A DNA stretch of 64,000 nt from assembly GCA_018398815.1 (NCBI GenBank), contig CM031601.1, positions 36,939,113-37,003,112 on the forward strand, in the 5' to 3' direction. Numbering within the stretch: the stretch's first letter is position 1; each line of letters opens with the position of its first letter. Below, one piece after another: positions 22,041 to 32,660 of this stretch. Under the pieces are notes generated by a model that ran no database searches, had not been told where the DNA came from, and saw nothing but the letters and a program-made list of their open reading frames with translations. Made by a program: the position numbers and the translations under genes. This DNA comes from Conus ventricosus (lineage: Eukaryota; Mollusca; Gastropoda; Neogastropoda; Conidae).

Positions 22041-22964
22041 ATAAATGAAGGATATTGCTACCGCTTTAAGGTCTACGCTGGGAAGGAGGATCCTGTCAAC
22101 GAAGTCCAGCCTGTCCTTGAAGCTGTATATGCCAACAACCCAGATATGTCTGCCAGCGAGAAGATGGTGTTGTACCTGACAGCCCCATTACTAAACAAGG
22201 GCTATCAGGTATATACTGACAACTGGTATAGCAGCCTCAGACTATTCATGTATTCATTGGAGAAGAACACCTTGGCGTGTGGCACCATGAGGGAAAACCG
22301 GAGAACTCCACTTCAGCTGCACGACACTCAGCTAAACCCAGGCTTATCGGCTGCTCCTCGTGGTGATGGGAAAATAGAGACCACGAAGTACCATAGCACC
22401 AAGGTGGTTCACCTGCTATCCACGATACATGGGCACACTGAGGCTGCTATACCGGACAGGCGACAACGGGGTATCACCAAGCGGCCAGAGGTGTCGAACA
22501 GCTACAGCTATAATAAAAACATGGGTGGAGTGGACAAGCAAGATCAGTTGCTCCACCCGCAAGACTGCACCAGGAAGTCCATGACGTGGACCAAGAAGCT
22601 GTTCTTTGTCCAGGTTGCAGCCTGCAACGCCTTCATCCTGTCCAAGTCAGGTGACAATTCCAGCAAAACATTCCTGAGTTTTCTGGAATCTGTCATCTGT
22701 TCATGGCTGTGGCCGGATAATATGCTGGTAGCACATGAGAACCGGTCAGATGATGAAGTGAGGCTGACGGAGAGGCACTTCATGTTCCACATCCCACCAA
22801 CACCCAATAAGGCAGCACCCCAGAGGGCCTGCAGGGTCTGCACCAAGAAGCTGAAGATCAGGCGTGATGTACAGTCCCACTACCCCTCCTGTCCCTCCAA
22901 GCCTGCACTGTGCTATCCCCAGTGCTACATGGATTATCACACTAAGTTTATCTACTGGGAGTAG
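22041..22964 (+). pseudogene. piggyBac transposase, 5-prime truncated
   Basis: The open frame encodes about 305 residues of a PGBD4-like DDE transposase. Seen: FKVYAGKED; the catalytic Asp motif YTDNWYSS preceded by YLTAPLLNKGYQV; the block NMGGVDKQDQLL with another catalytic Asp; a W-rich C-terminus; and a Cys-rich zinc-binding tail CRVCTKKLKIRRDVQSHYPS ending at a TAG. About half of the usual 550-600 residues, including the first catalytic Asp, is missing because the 5-prime side is replaced by a TG repeat. The rest is free of stops, suggesting a recent insertion. No terminal repeats or TTAA pair could be placed. Confidence 0.88.
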
Positions 22965-23229
22965 TATGGATCCTGTAGCACAGCTTAGTTTTGCAGTGCA
23001 TTTTTTTTTCATCTTCTTCAGTCAGTCAGTGTGTGCTTTTACCTCAGTGTGTTTTTATATTCTTGAGTGGGTTTTTTTTTCCATCTTTATGGTGGTGTTT
23101 CTTCTGAAACTGTCATGATTTGTTCATGAGTATGACCAGACTGTTAAAATGGTGGACATAACACCAGACTGGTTATATTAGTGAGGCTGCTCAGCCCCAG
23201 AAACCTGCGAGATGTACAGAAAGAAGCAC

Positions 23230-23580
23230 TGGATTAGTGTACAGATTATGAACATGTACTGAGTGTGTACCAGATGTTTCTCCTGGTATCCAGTAAACAC
23301 TAACATCAGTTTTCCTTGTGTTTTGTGTGGTTTTATATGCTGCAATATGACTGTTTTTATTCTGAAACTGTCATAAGATTTGATTCCATCAAATTTTACA
23401 ACACTGTTTATCAACAAAATCTGATTAGTAGTACATCAGGTTATAACCAAAGATGTAAGAAAAAAAACACATGTAAAAGATGTAAGACATATTTGAGTAA
23501 ATGAATCAGTAGTGATCACATAAGTGAACCTACCGCAAAAAGCAAAATTAGGTCCCTTTATGTCTGGATTATGATACCTA
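23230..23580. repeat. Single unit of a 370-bp satellite, left of the Penelope-like element
   Basis: Contains the satellite landmarks CCAGATGTTT near 23270, TTTTGTGTGGTTTTATATGC near 23323 and GTGAACCTACCGCAAAAAGC near 23525, in the same order as the units at 27.1-29.0 kb. It breaks off where the TA repeat and the Penelope-like element begin. Confidence 0.75.
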
Positions 23581-23583
23581 CAA

Positions 23584-23633
<50 letters not shown>

Positions 23634-23654
23634 TATATATATATATATATATAG
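23584..23654. repeat. TA microsatellite
   Basis: (TA)n of about 70 bp with one AAATAA interruption, at the left edge of the Penelope-like element. Confidence 0.95.
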
Positions 23655-24785
23655 TTAACAATTATGAAAAGCCTCAAAGAATCGGCAACGATCCAGACAA
23701 GAAATCACATCCTCCATTGTGTGTCTCCTGTTGTGCTGTTCGCTTCAAGTTTATTGCTGATCTTCTCTGCATCCTTCACTGGATCCAGCACAATGGAGAC
23801 AGCCCTTGACTGCAAGGTGCTCATCACTAGAAGTGTGGACAGACTGGTGAGGTACGAGTCACACGTACATTTCCTTACTTGTTGTCTGAACCATCGTGTA
23901 ACACCAAAAGGTATGACACTCAATTTCGGCCATGATGCTTTGCCTAAAGTGCCTTTCCTACACGCTTCGATTAATAGTATATTGACTGCTGCCAGTGTGG
24001 ACATTGTAAGGGCATGTAGGAACACTTACAAGATGCTTGTCGACAAAGAAAGATATAATCTCTTGACGACATGTTTTACCACCTTTTAAAGAACATGATT
24101 TTTTTACCTTCAAAGGTATTCTTCGATTCAAATACCACCTGTACTGTGCCAAAAGGAAATTCTACTTCAAGAAAAAAACATTGGAAACTGGAAACCTTGC
24201 TGCATGCAAGAAATTCCAGACTAGTAGATTCTCCTGTGACTGAAATTGAAAGGACTAACACACGTGGAGCAAGAAGGTTCAAGAGAAATTACAAGGTAGT
24301 GTCTGATGATAACAAAGTGATAGACAGAAAGTTAGTCGTTAACCTTTCCAACGAAAAGCTGACATACGAACAGATGAGTGTCCTGTCCTTGGGTCCCAAG
24401 TTCTGCCCCACCCCTCGATCCCTGGACCACGGCCAACTGTGTGACGACGTGGCTGAAGGCTGCAGAAAACTTCGCTTGAAGGAACTTTTCTATGACCTCG
24501 ACGCCCCGTCAGACTCTGAACCCCCTCCGAAATTCTACAAGCCTACAGGATTCTTGCCACCCAAAGGAAGGGAAAAAGAACTGGACATTTTTTGTGATAC
24601 TGTACTTAGCCGCGTTGAAAACTTCAAAACATCTAAACCAAAATTTGACAATCTGGCCTTTAGTGAACGTTTAGCAGTGAAAGAACTCCGCCAACTTGTG
24701 ATGAATAGAACTATCCGTATAAATATGGCAGACAAGGGTGGGCCAGTCGTTGTGCAAAATACAGATGACTATATAAATGAAGCTT

Positions 24786-25620
24786 CAGGCATGAAAGTGA
24801 CCAGCAGTAAAAAAAGGCTGAAAAATCGGCGGGGGTCTGGGGGCCACCGTAGGCCCCCAGTGGGGCCCAGGGGCAACGCCCCGGCGGCGGTCAGGGGCAC
24901 AGCCCCCTGAAGCTGAAGCTTTTTTATGAAATAAAAGGCCTAAAACTGCAAATAAACCCCTATTTCAGCGCTGTTAAGAAGGGCAAATAAGCCACATTTT
25001 CATGTTTTCAGTAATGAAAATAATACTTCAAAAGATCATTTAATAATATACTTTTATATGTGCATACTGACTCATTCACTCGCACTATTTTGTGTTATTT
25101 TATTTTTACTTTTTAACATGCGCGCTGGTGACCTACTCGTTTCTGAGTGAACCAGTATTTTAGGAAGAAGAAGAAGAAAACAATGAGGCAGCCTTCATCA
25201 CAACATTGATTCAGTCGGTCAATCTTTCCACATGGAACACAAAATGCAGCGCCTTTTTCGTCTAATTTGCGAAACATCACCAACTCGAACATCGTCCACT
25301 TCCTGGTCTAGCCAGTCCCACCTCCAATCGTTTCTCATCCCTTTTTTTTGGCGTGAAATCGCGACGCGCTTGACAAACTTCGGCAATTTAACGATGTCCG
25401 ACGTTCGACAGGCGCGAAAAGACCGGATGTTGATTGACGGCGGAAGTGACCGGTTGACTCTTTTGAGAATAACAAATTGTCCAAATGGGAATAGCATTGA
25501 ACGAAAGTTTATTTCAGGATTTTTTTTTTTTTTTTTTTGGGCGGCACATTTTTTGGGGGGGCGGCGCAGATGAAAAAAATGGGCGGAAAATCCGCCTTAG
25601 GCGGACGAATTTCATGCCTG
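24786..25620. mobile_element. hAT-like non-autonomous DNA element in the Penelope-like element
   Basis: The 835-bp segment has terminal inverted repeats CAGGCATGAAA and TTTCATGCCTG and is flanked by a 5-bp duplication AGCTT (24781-24785 and 25621-25625). Removing it and one AGCTT restores the PLE reading frame (NEA then YRLLNNADHY). The CAGG start fits hAT termini, and 5-bp duplications are reported for some hAT lineages; the superfamily is inferred. Just inside the left end is a very GC-rich segment (24829-24910) with short inverted GGGGGCC/GGCCCCC repeats. A 113-codon frame at 25232-25573 has no recognised domain. Confidence 0.75.
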
Positions 25621-26511
25621 AGCTTACAGACTTTTAAATAATGCTGACCATTACTGTGTAGTAGACAAAGACCCTACCACCTAGATAGCGAAAACTTCTA
25701 ATTATATTGTCAATAAATTACTAGATACAGGTGTAATCGATACCAACACCTCTAAATGGGCAATCAATGACATGAAATCCGTTCGCACCCCTCTATTTTA
25801 TCACCTTCCCAAGATTCACAAGTCCTTACAGCAGCCCCCAGGTAGACCTATTGTTTAATACTCATAACCCTAGCAACCCCCCTCTCCGTCAATGGTTTAA
25901 AGAATTATATCAGACAGTTTTCACCAGTGACAAACTTAAACAGGCCATACCTTACCCACCCATCCTAGGAGAAAGAAACAGCCGTTCTCTCAAAGACTTG
26001 CTTATGCCCTCAGCCCTCCCTGTCAAATTAAATCCTAAAGACCCTGATGGTTTTTTCAAATGTTCCAACAAATGTATTATTTGTAGAGAGCACGCCTTGG
26101 AATCCACCAATTTCATTAGCCACCAGACCAAAGAAACATTTACTGTAAGACACCATATTGACTGTCAAACCAATAACATAATTTATCTCATGTTCTGCGA
26201 ACTCTGTCAGAATTCTCAACACATTGGTGAAACAAAAAAATTCACTCAGAAAACGTTTCTATCTGCATAGATCTCACATAAAGAACAACATCGGGACACT
26301 AGTCACGCAACATTTCAACCTGCCCAACCACACCCTAGCTAACATGAAATACACGGTGATAGAAAAAGTTTTTTCAGACAGCCACACGCACAGAATTTGT
26401 AGGGAAAAATTCTGGATAAGAAAACTGAAAACTCTCCATCCTTTCAGACTCAACTCACTACAATAACTGTTCATGTTCTACGCCGCTCGACTACTTTTGC
26501 CTCCCTCTACC

Positions 26512-26547
26512 GAACCCCCCCCCCCCCTTACCCCCCCCCCTTCCCCT

Positions 26548-26579
<32 letters not shown>

Positions 26580-26660
26580 CCACACACACAAACTCACTCA
26601 CACTAACACACTCCCATATACGCACACACTCCCACACGTGCGTGACGCGCGCACGCTTTT
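26512..26660. repeat. C-rich and CA-rich simple repeats
   Basis: Poly-C tracts at 26517-26540 are followed by CA repeats to about 26650, in the 3-prime region of the Penelope-like element after the GIY-YIG stop. Confidence 0.9.
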
Positions 26661-26827
26661 ACACACACTTACTCAGCCCCTCTTCCTCACACTTCCATTT
26701 GAAAGATTTGCCTGGTACGTGCAATCCTTTTCCTTTTTAGCTTCTTGTTTTAAGACAGTGAATTTTATTCATGTTCTTTTAATGCATGTATAAATGTTGT
26801 GTGACTCGCCGGCCAGTCAACTCACCA

Positions 26828-26851
26828 CTGAGGAAGGCATTAAAGCCGAAA
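26828..26851 (+). ncRNA. Hammerhead ribozyme-like core in the Penelope-like element 3-prime end
   Basis: The sequence CTGAGGA, then AGGC-ATTAAA-GCC, then GAAA reproduces the hammerhead catalytic order: CUGANGA, a short stem II with loop, and GAAA. PLEs are known to carry hammerhead motifs in their terminal repeats. A second PLE at 59.36-59.39 kb has the same layout. Stem III and stem I are not convincingly paired here, so catalytic activity is uncertain. Confidence 0.5.
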
Positions 26852-26896
26852 ATTTTGGAATCTTTTTATCTTGTCTGTTGTGGTTTTTAAACTCTC

Positions 26897-26900
<4 letters not shown>

Positions 26901-26941
<41 letters not shown>

Positions 26942-26944
26942 TTT
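26901..26944. repeat. TA microsatellite
   Basis: (TA)n with one frame slip, directly before the perfect hairpin at 26943-26990. Confidence 0.9.
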
Positions 26945-26990
26945 GTTAAAAATATTATTAAAATGAAGTGCTTAATAATATTTTTAACAA
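26943..26990. repeat. Perfect 19-bp inverted repeat with 10-nt loop
   Basis: Arms TTGTTAAAAATATTATTAA (26943-26961) and its exact reverse complement (26972-26990) enclose AATGAAGTGC. It lies between two TA repeats at the right end of the Penelope-like element. Confidence 0.9.
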
Positions 26991-27055
26991 ATGTTGCTCC
27001 CCAAGGGGTTGAGCTTTTTCAGATTTTTTAAGGACGTTTTTATACTGTTTATATA

Positions 27056-27058
27056 CAT

Positions 27059-27122
<64 letters not shown>
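27056..27122. repeat. TA microsatellite
   Basis: (TA)n of about 65 bp with two slips. The satellite resumes at its right edge. Confidence 0.95.
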
Positions 27123-27124
<2 letters not shown>

Positions 27125-28343
27125 ATTACAATACAGAACAAACTTTGCTGGCAGTCATATCAATGCCAGATGTTTATATGATGTTCAGTCAATTCTAACA
27201 TCATTTTTTTCACTTTTTTGGGGGTGTGGTTTGATGTATTGCAATGTGTATGCGAGTCCTCAAAAACAGTGGTTTTAGAACAGAAAAGTTGATATTATCA
27301 ATTTTTACCATACTGATTGCTAACAAAATATAAATATTATAAAATCTGACATGCCACAGGGCATAAGAAAAAATAAGCAAAAATACAAGAGATACCTCAA
27401 ATAATGAATGAGATCTGAACAGATGAATGAACCAACTGCAAAAAGCAGAATTCTGTCCCTTGGATTAGGGTACTCCTAAAGATGTATGTATTACTATGCA
27501 GATGAAGACTTGCTGGCAATAATATCAATACCAAATGTTTGTATGATGTCCAGTCAATACTAACACCAATTTTGTCAATGTTTTGTGTGGTTTGATGAGC
27601 TGCAATGTATGTGTGTACGCTCAAAAACAGTCATTTCATTTTTTTAAAAAGTTGATTGTATTACTTTTTACCATATCACTTACCAACAAAATCAAAATGT
27701 AATGACATCACATCATGCCAAAGGGTATAAGGGGAAAACATGCAAACAATCTAATAGATATAGCAATAAATGAAGGAGTAGTGAACAAATGAGTGAACCT
27801 ATGGCAAAAAGCAGAATTCTGTCCCTTTACCCTTGGATTGGGGTACCCCCACAGATGTATGTATTACCACACAGAAGAAGACTTGCTGGCAATGATATCA
27901 ATACCAGATGTTTGTATGATGTTCAGGCAATACTAATACCAATTTTTTCAATATTTTGTGTAGTTTGATGAGCTCCAATGTGTGTGTATGCACTAAAAAA
28001 CAGTCACTTCCTTACAAAGTTGGTTATATTACTGTTTACCACATTACTTACCAATAAAATCAAAACGTAATGACATCACATCATGCCGCATGGTATAAGG
28101 GGAAAAAATGCAAACAATCAAATAGATACAGCAATAAATGAAGGAGTAGTGAACAGATGAGTGAACCTATCGCAAAAAGCAGAATTCTGTTCCTTTACTC
28201 CTGAATTGGGGTAACCCCAATGATGCATGTATTACTACATAAAAGAGCATCTGATTGGAATACTGTCAATACCAGATGTTTGTATGATGCTCAGCCAATA
28301 CAAACACCCATTTTTTTCATTGTTTTGTGTGGTCTGATGTGTT

Positions 28344-28412
<69 letters not shown>

Positions 28413-28990
28413 CAAAAACAATCATTTTATTTTTAAAAAGTTTATCATAATACTTTTTACCCAACTAATTGCTAACAAAATCAAAATATCATATGTCATT
28501 ATAGACCAGGGAATAAGGAAGAATCATGCTAAAAATCTAAGACATACCTCATACCTCAATAAATGCATGAGTATTGAACAGATTAGTGAACCTACCGCAA
28601 AAAAAAAAAAAATCTGTCTTTTTACACCTGGGTTGTGGTACCCCCAATTATATATGTGTTACTACACAGACAAACATATGCTGGCAGTAATATGAATATC
28701 AAATGTTTGTATAATGTTCAGTCAATAAGAACACCAGTTTTTTTCACTTTTCTCTTTGGTTAGATGTGTTGCAATGTGTGTGTGTATGCAGGAAAACTGT
28801 CAATCTATGACAAAAACAGTTGATTATATTTATTATCATATTAGCAAAATCAAATTATTATGATACCATGTCAAGCACAAGGTATAAGAAAAAAAAAATG
28901 CTAAAAATATCTAAGCAGTATCTCAATAAATGAATGAGTAGTGAATAGATGAGTGAACCTACTGCAAAAAGCAAAATTTGGCCCCAGCAC
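27121..28990. repeat. 370-bp satellite, five degenerate tandem units
   Basis: The phrase CAGATGTTTGTATGATGTTC recurs (with changes) at about 27167, 27533, 27905, 28273 and 28691, giving spacings of about 366, 372, 368 and 418 bp. Each unit also carries GTGAACCTA...GCAAAAAGCAGAATTCTG and a GTGTGTGT tract, which has expanded to (TG)n at 28350-28410 in the fourth unit. Short open frames within it are not genes. Confidence 0.9.
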
Positions 28991-29063
28991 TCAGCAATAC
29001 AATAAAGCTCTTATACTGTGGCAGGGAAAGGGTTAATGAATAACAACAATGAGACTGATTATG

Positions 29064-29094
29064 ATCATTATGATGATGATGATGATGATGATGT
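29064..29094. repeat. GAT microsatellite
   Basis: Short (ATG)n run in HERC2 intron DNA. Confidence 0.9.
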
Positions 29095-29195
29095 TTTGTG
29101 GTTGTTATTATTGTCTTATGCGTTTTGTAGTTCTCACTTCTTACTTGTGATTTTTGTTTGAAATAAAATATGATTCATTAAAAAAAAAAAAAAAA

Positions 29196-29297
29196 ATTCA
29201 TTGCCTGCTTCAAACAGGCAACTATGCCGAATGTGCTGGCACTAGTTCCCCTGTTTGCTTAGCTGCTGTACTAAAATATCTGGCTGCCAAGACTGAA
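29196..29297 (+). pseudogene. Histone H2A-like fragment
   Basis: The plus strand reads IHCLLQTGNYAECAGTSSPV and then CLAAVLKYLAAKTE. Histone H2A has [20 protein letters not shown] and YLAAVLEYLAAEI at the same place, so this is 34 codons of a decayed H2A sequence. It starts immediately after a poly-A run (29179-29195) and stops matching after the helix. The rest of H2A is absent. Function is not expected; it is a captured or retroposed fragment. Confidence 0.65.
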
Positions 29298-29299
29298 TG

Positions 29300-29740
29300 T
29301 TGATGAGGTGGCAACAGAACGTAACTTGCAGGAATTATCAGTCAAAATTTCCTGTCGAGAAGGTGAAGAAAATGAAGCTTCTCCTTCAGAAACAAAGGCA
29401 AATTTGAATGACAGTTGAGAACAGAAACGGGTAGGTTTCTCTGCCATGGAAAATGAGAAAAAATGAGCTAATTCAAATACGTTTTGATAAAGCGAACTCA
29501 CTAAAGATGATCACTCTTACTGACTAACTGAAAATGGAGGCGAAGTCAGCTCTCTGTTTTACCAATTTTGTTTTGGGGGATCCTGATGAAAACGCAATGT
29601 TCCACGCCAAGTGGGGATCATGTATTTGTTTGGACAGATAAGCATGCGAAAAACAGATAAAAATAAATAAGACTGCACTACTACACAAACCAGGTTGAAA
29701 ATCTAAAAGCATGACCAGTTAAAAACATCTTTTTCTGTCT
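29300..29740. other. HERC2 intron, nothing recognised
   Basis: Short open frames without known motifs between the H2A fragment and the HERC2 donor at 29744. Confidence 0.4.
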
Positions 29741-29744
29741 TTAC

Positions 29745-29888
29745 CTTGTCTGATGCCAGGTAAGAGTACCCAGAAATCATTTCATCTTCCTCTGTGCGTC
29801 GGTGGGCCACGATTGATAGGCCATGGATCTTGCAGTCAATACCGCTGCTACGGCATTGGCGAATGCCAATCTCAAACAGTTCGTAGTA
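29745..29888 (-). CDS. HERC2: HERC2 exon: end of the DOC domain
   Basis: The exon encodes 48 residues in phase 0, starting YYELFEIGIRQCRSSGIDCK and ending YLASDK. Human HERC2 has near-identical IKQCRSSGIDCKIHG and LASDNEEE at the same place. The acceptor is TTTCAG and the donor AAG/GTAAAG. An RNase H LINE 3-prime end starts only about 75 bp upstream in the intron (29962), so the acceptor region is closely bordered by mobile DNA. I recognised this exon by translating the minus strand directly, since the reading frame is too short to stand out by length. Confidence 0.93.
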
Positions 29889-29961
29889 CTGAAATCACAG
29901 CATGCATCTTTAAAATCATAATGAGAATCAGATGTCGAATATCATTTTCACCTCAGTCTGA

Positions 29962-32300
29962 GGTAAGGTAGGGTAATGTTGCTTACAGCCCAGCCAACCG
30001 CAAAGGGCCATATCAGGGCTGTCACCACATTAAAATCAGCTCACAAGTCATAAAAAAAAACAACCTTTCACACATCTCTTTAAAATACATCTTCTAAAAA
30101 CACACCAGAAACTTCGTTAAAAAGCTTTCTTCTGTAAAATCTTAAATCAGATGAAAATGTTGATCTCTTTCAGAAACTCAAAGATCACGTCATGTGGACA
30201 TCTCTGAACAGGGTTTTCATGGACTCTGCTGTAAAGCGTTTATGTCTCACATCATGCAAGTCCCAACAATCTAAAAGAATATGCTTCACTGTGAGTGGAA
30301 CATGACATGGAATATACCACAGAGCTTCTTCACCTTTTAAAAGATAGAAATGGGTATAAAACGAGTGGCCTGTGTGCAAGCGGCACAGGACTGTTTCTTT
30401 TTTATGGCCGCCTCTGGAACATGGTAAAAACTCTTTCAGGTTTGGACGGATTTTAAATAGTTTGTTATTCGTCTGCAAGGTCCATTCCTCTTGCCAGAGG
30501 TCTTTGACAAAGGCCTGTGTTTGGGATTTCAGATCAGTGTGGGGAACAGAAAACCTGCTCAACTTTTCCCTTGTGGCATTTTTGGCAAGCTGGTCAACCA
30601 TCTCATTGCCTCGAATGCCCACATGGCTGGGAACCCAAGCAAACACTACGTTGTGTCCGTTTGATTTTAGGGAGGTGTACCGTTAAAAAACCTTCAGTAG
30701 TTGAGGGTGCTTAAGATTACCACCAGCAATGGCCTCCAAAGCAGAAAGGGAGTCTGATAAAATAAGGAAATGTTTCTGTTTCAATTTGGAGATCATCTGA
30801 AGTGCCAGGACGAAGGCTGTAAACTCAGCAGTGTAGATGGAGCTGTCGGTGGGAATGTGTACGGTACATCTCTGACAGGGGTCTACTGCGCAAAACACAG
30901 CAGAGGCCACTCCTTCCTCAGATTTGGAACCGTCAGTGAAAATTCTTTTGAAAGATAGAAGCGTGGAAAACAGTTCAGCAAAAAGGGACTTATATGCCAA
31001 GGAACTAGTGGAATCTTTCCGGTATGAGGCTAAATCAAACCAGATCTCTGGTGTAAAGAAAGTCCATGGAGGGTCGTCAGGAAACTTACTAAATACACCA
31101 AGGTCTATTCCTGCTTTGTTCAGATGGGGAAGAATATGAATCCCCAAGGGTGGAATGGAACTGGGGTGGTCATTGAATTTCTTTTGGAATTTGGGGTCGA
31201 AAACACAGTCATATGCAGGGTTTTGAGGTTCAGAACAGAGACTCGGACAGTAGTTTAAGACAAGTTTTAGTCGGCGATTTGAGAGGGATGGTTCTCCTGC
31301 CTCGGCATACAAGCTATAAACCGGTGTGCGGAATGCACCCAGACACAATCAAAGCCCTTGATGGTGGATAGGATCTAGACTTTTCAGGTAGGACGGTCTG
31401 CCGGAGCCATACACTACACACCCACAGTCCAGTTTGGAGAGGATCAGAGCCCTGTAAAGATGGAGGAGAGTTTTCCTGTCAGTGCCCTAATCTGTGTGCG
31501 CCACAACTCGCAGAATGTTCAGTGCTTTTTGACATGCAGTTTTTAAGTGTTGGCTATGACTTTCAAAGTTCAGCTTTTGATCGAAAATAACACCCAGAAA
31601 TTTGGCTTCTTTTACAACTAGAATGGTGGACTTACCCAGACCAATCTCAGGATCAGCAAAAAAACTGACTAAAACTGTGGAAATGGATTGACTGAGTTTT
31701 AGTACTAGAGACGGTAAACCCGTTTTCCTTGGCCCACTGTTGAATCTTGTTGACACAAAGCTGGAGTCGACACTGTACGCTGGTGAAAGAAGCTCCAACT
31801 GCGTACAGCGTGAAGTCGTCAATGAACAGAGAGGACTCAGAACCCTGGTCTACCAATTGCACACTGTCGTTGATTTTGATGCTAAAAAGGGCAGGAGAAA
31901 GGATGCTCCCTTGAGGCACACCCAACTCCTGCCCATGGATGTCAGACAGCGTGGTGCCAACACGCACCTGGAGCTGCCGATTAGCCAGAAAATTTTGAAT
32001 AAACAGAGGTAGGTAACCACAAAATCCAAGTCTGTGAAGATCCATAAGGATTCCTGATTTCCAGGTGGTGGTGTATGCTTTTTCTCGGTAAAAAAAGATA
32101 GCGACCACATGCTGCTTATTGACAAAGGCGTTGCGGATGGTGGTTTCCAGATGGACTAAATGGTCAACTGTCGAGTGGTACTTCTGGAACCCGCACTGTT
32201 CACTGGCTAGAAGGCCATCGGTTTCCAGCTTCCACATCATACGGGAGTTGACCATCTTTTTCCGTTAGCTTACAGAGGCAGCTGGTCAGAGCTATTGGGC
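29962..32300 (-). mobile_element. RNase H LINE, 5-prime truncated (copy d)
   Basis: I-superfamily-like LINE with RT and RNase H. RT (32255 down to about 31490): EQCGFQKYHSTVDHLVHLE, a decayed motif A (FFYREKAYTTTW, where FFDLEKAYDTTW is usual), QELGVPQGSILSPALF, and SLFIDDFTLYAVG with the Asp pair kept. RNase H (31000-30480): VFTDGSKSEEG, SIYTAEFTAFVLAL, LILSDSLSALEAI and AWVPSHVGIRGNEMVDQLAK, so all four acidic residues are present. Several frameshifts break the ORF. The 3-prime end is the family tail GGCTGTAAGCAACATTACCC. Endonuclease and ORF1 are missing; the 5-prime break abuts DIRS sequence at about 32300. Confidence 0.88.
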
Positions 32301-32626
32301 AATCCCTTAAATAAAAGTTTATGAAGGGATTTTCCGAACGCCAGTAGGCTGCCTCTAGGAGGTGGCGCAAGGGACAGAGCGCTGGAACACTGCGGAAGTG
32401 GCCAGCGCTCTGACCTCATGGGCCAGAGGAGATAAGACGGGGAGACCCTTATACGCCTGGGCGTAAGCAGATCTGACCATCTTTGAAAGCCACCTAGAGA
32501 TAGTGCCAGCAGAGATGTCTTTATGATGACTGGGGTTGATGGATATGAGGAGACGCCTCTGGGAGGAGCGCCTGGGCGCGAGCATTCCCAGTAGTATCTG
32601 AGACACCTAGAAGGGCACAGGTCCAT

Positions 32627-32660
<34 letters not shown>

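Larger units (their letters stand above)
23655..27055 (+). mobile_element. Penelope-like element with GIY-YIG domain, RT core deleted
   Basis: Penelope-like elements (PLEs) encode a telomerase-like RT and usually a GIY-YIG endonuclease. Seen in order: an N-terminal region (HRVTPKGMTLNFGHDALP near 23.9 kb; LTYEQMSVLSLGPKFCPTPR near 24.38 kb), NMADKGGPVVVQNTDDYIN before a hAT-like insert, continuation EAYRLLNNADHYCVVDKDPT after it, then FYHLPKIHKSLQQPPGRPIV at 25.80-25.85 kb. Directly after this the frame jumps to the linker region (LRQWFKELYQ), so most of the RT core is deleted. A Cys cluster (KCSNKCIIC) and GIY-YIG (QHIGETK, then FYLHRSHIKNN) end at 26466. The 3-prime part carries a hammerhead-like core and a hairpin. 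It sits within a 370-bp satellite unit between TA repeats. Confidence 0.85.
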
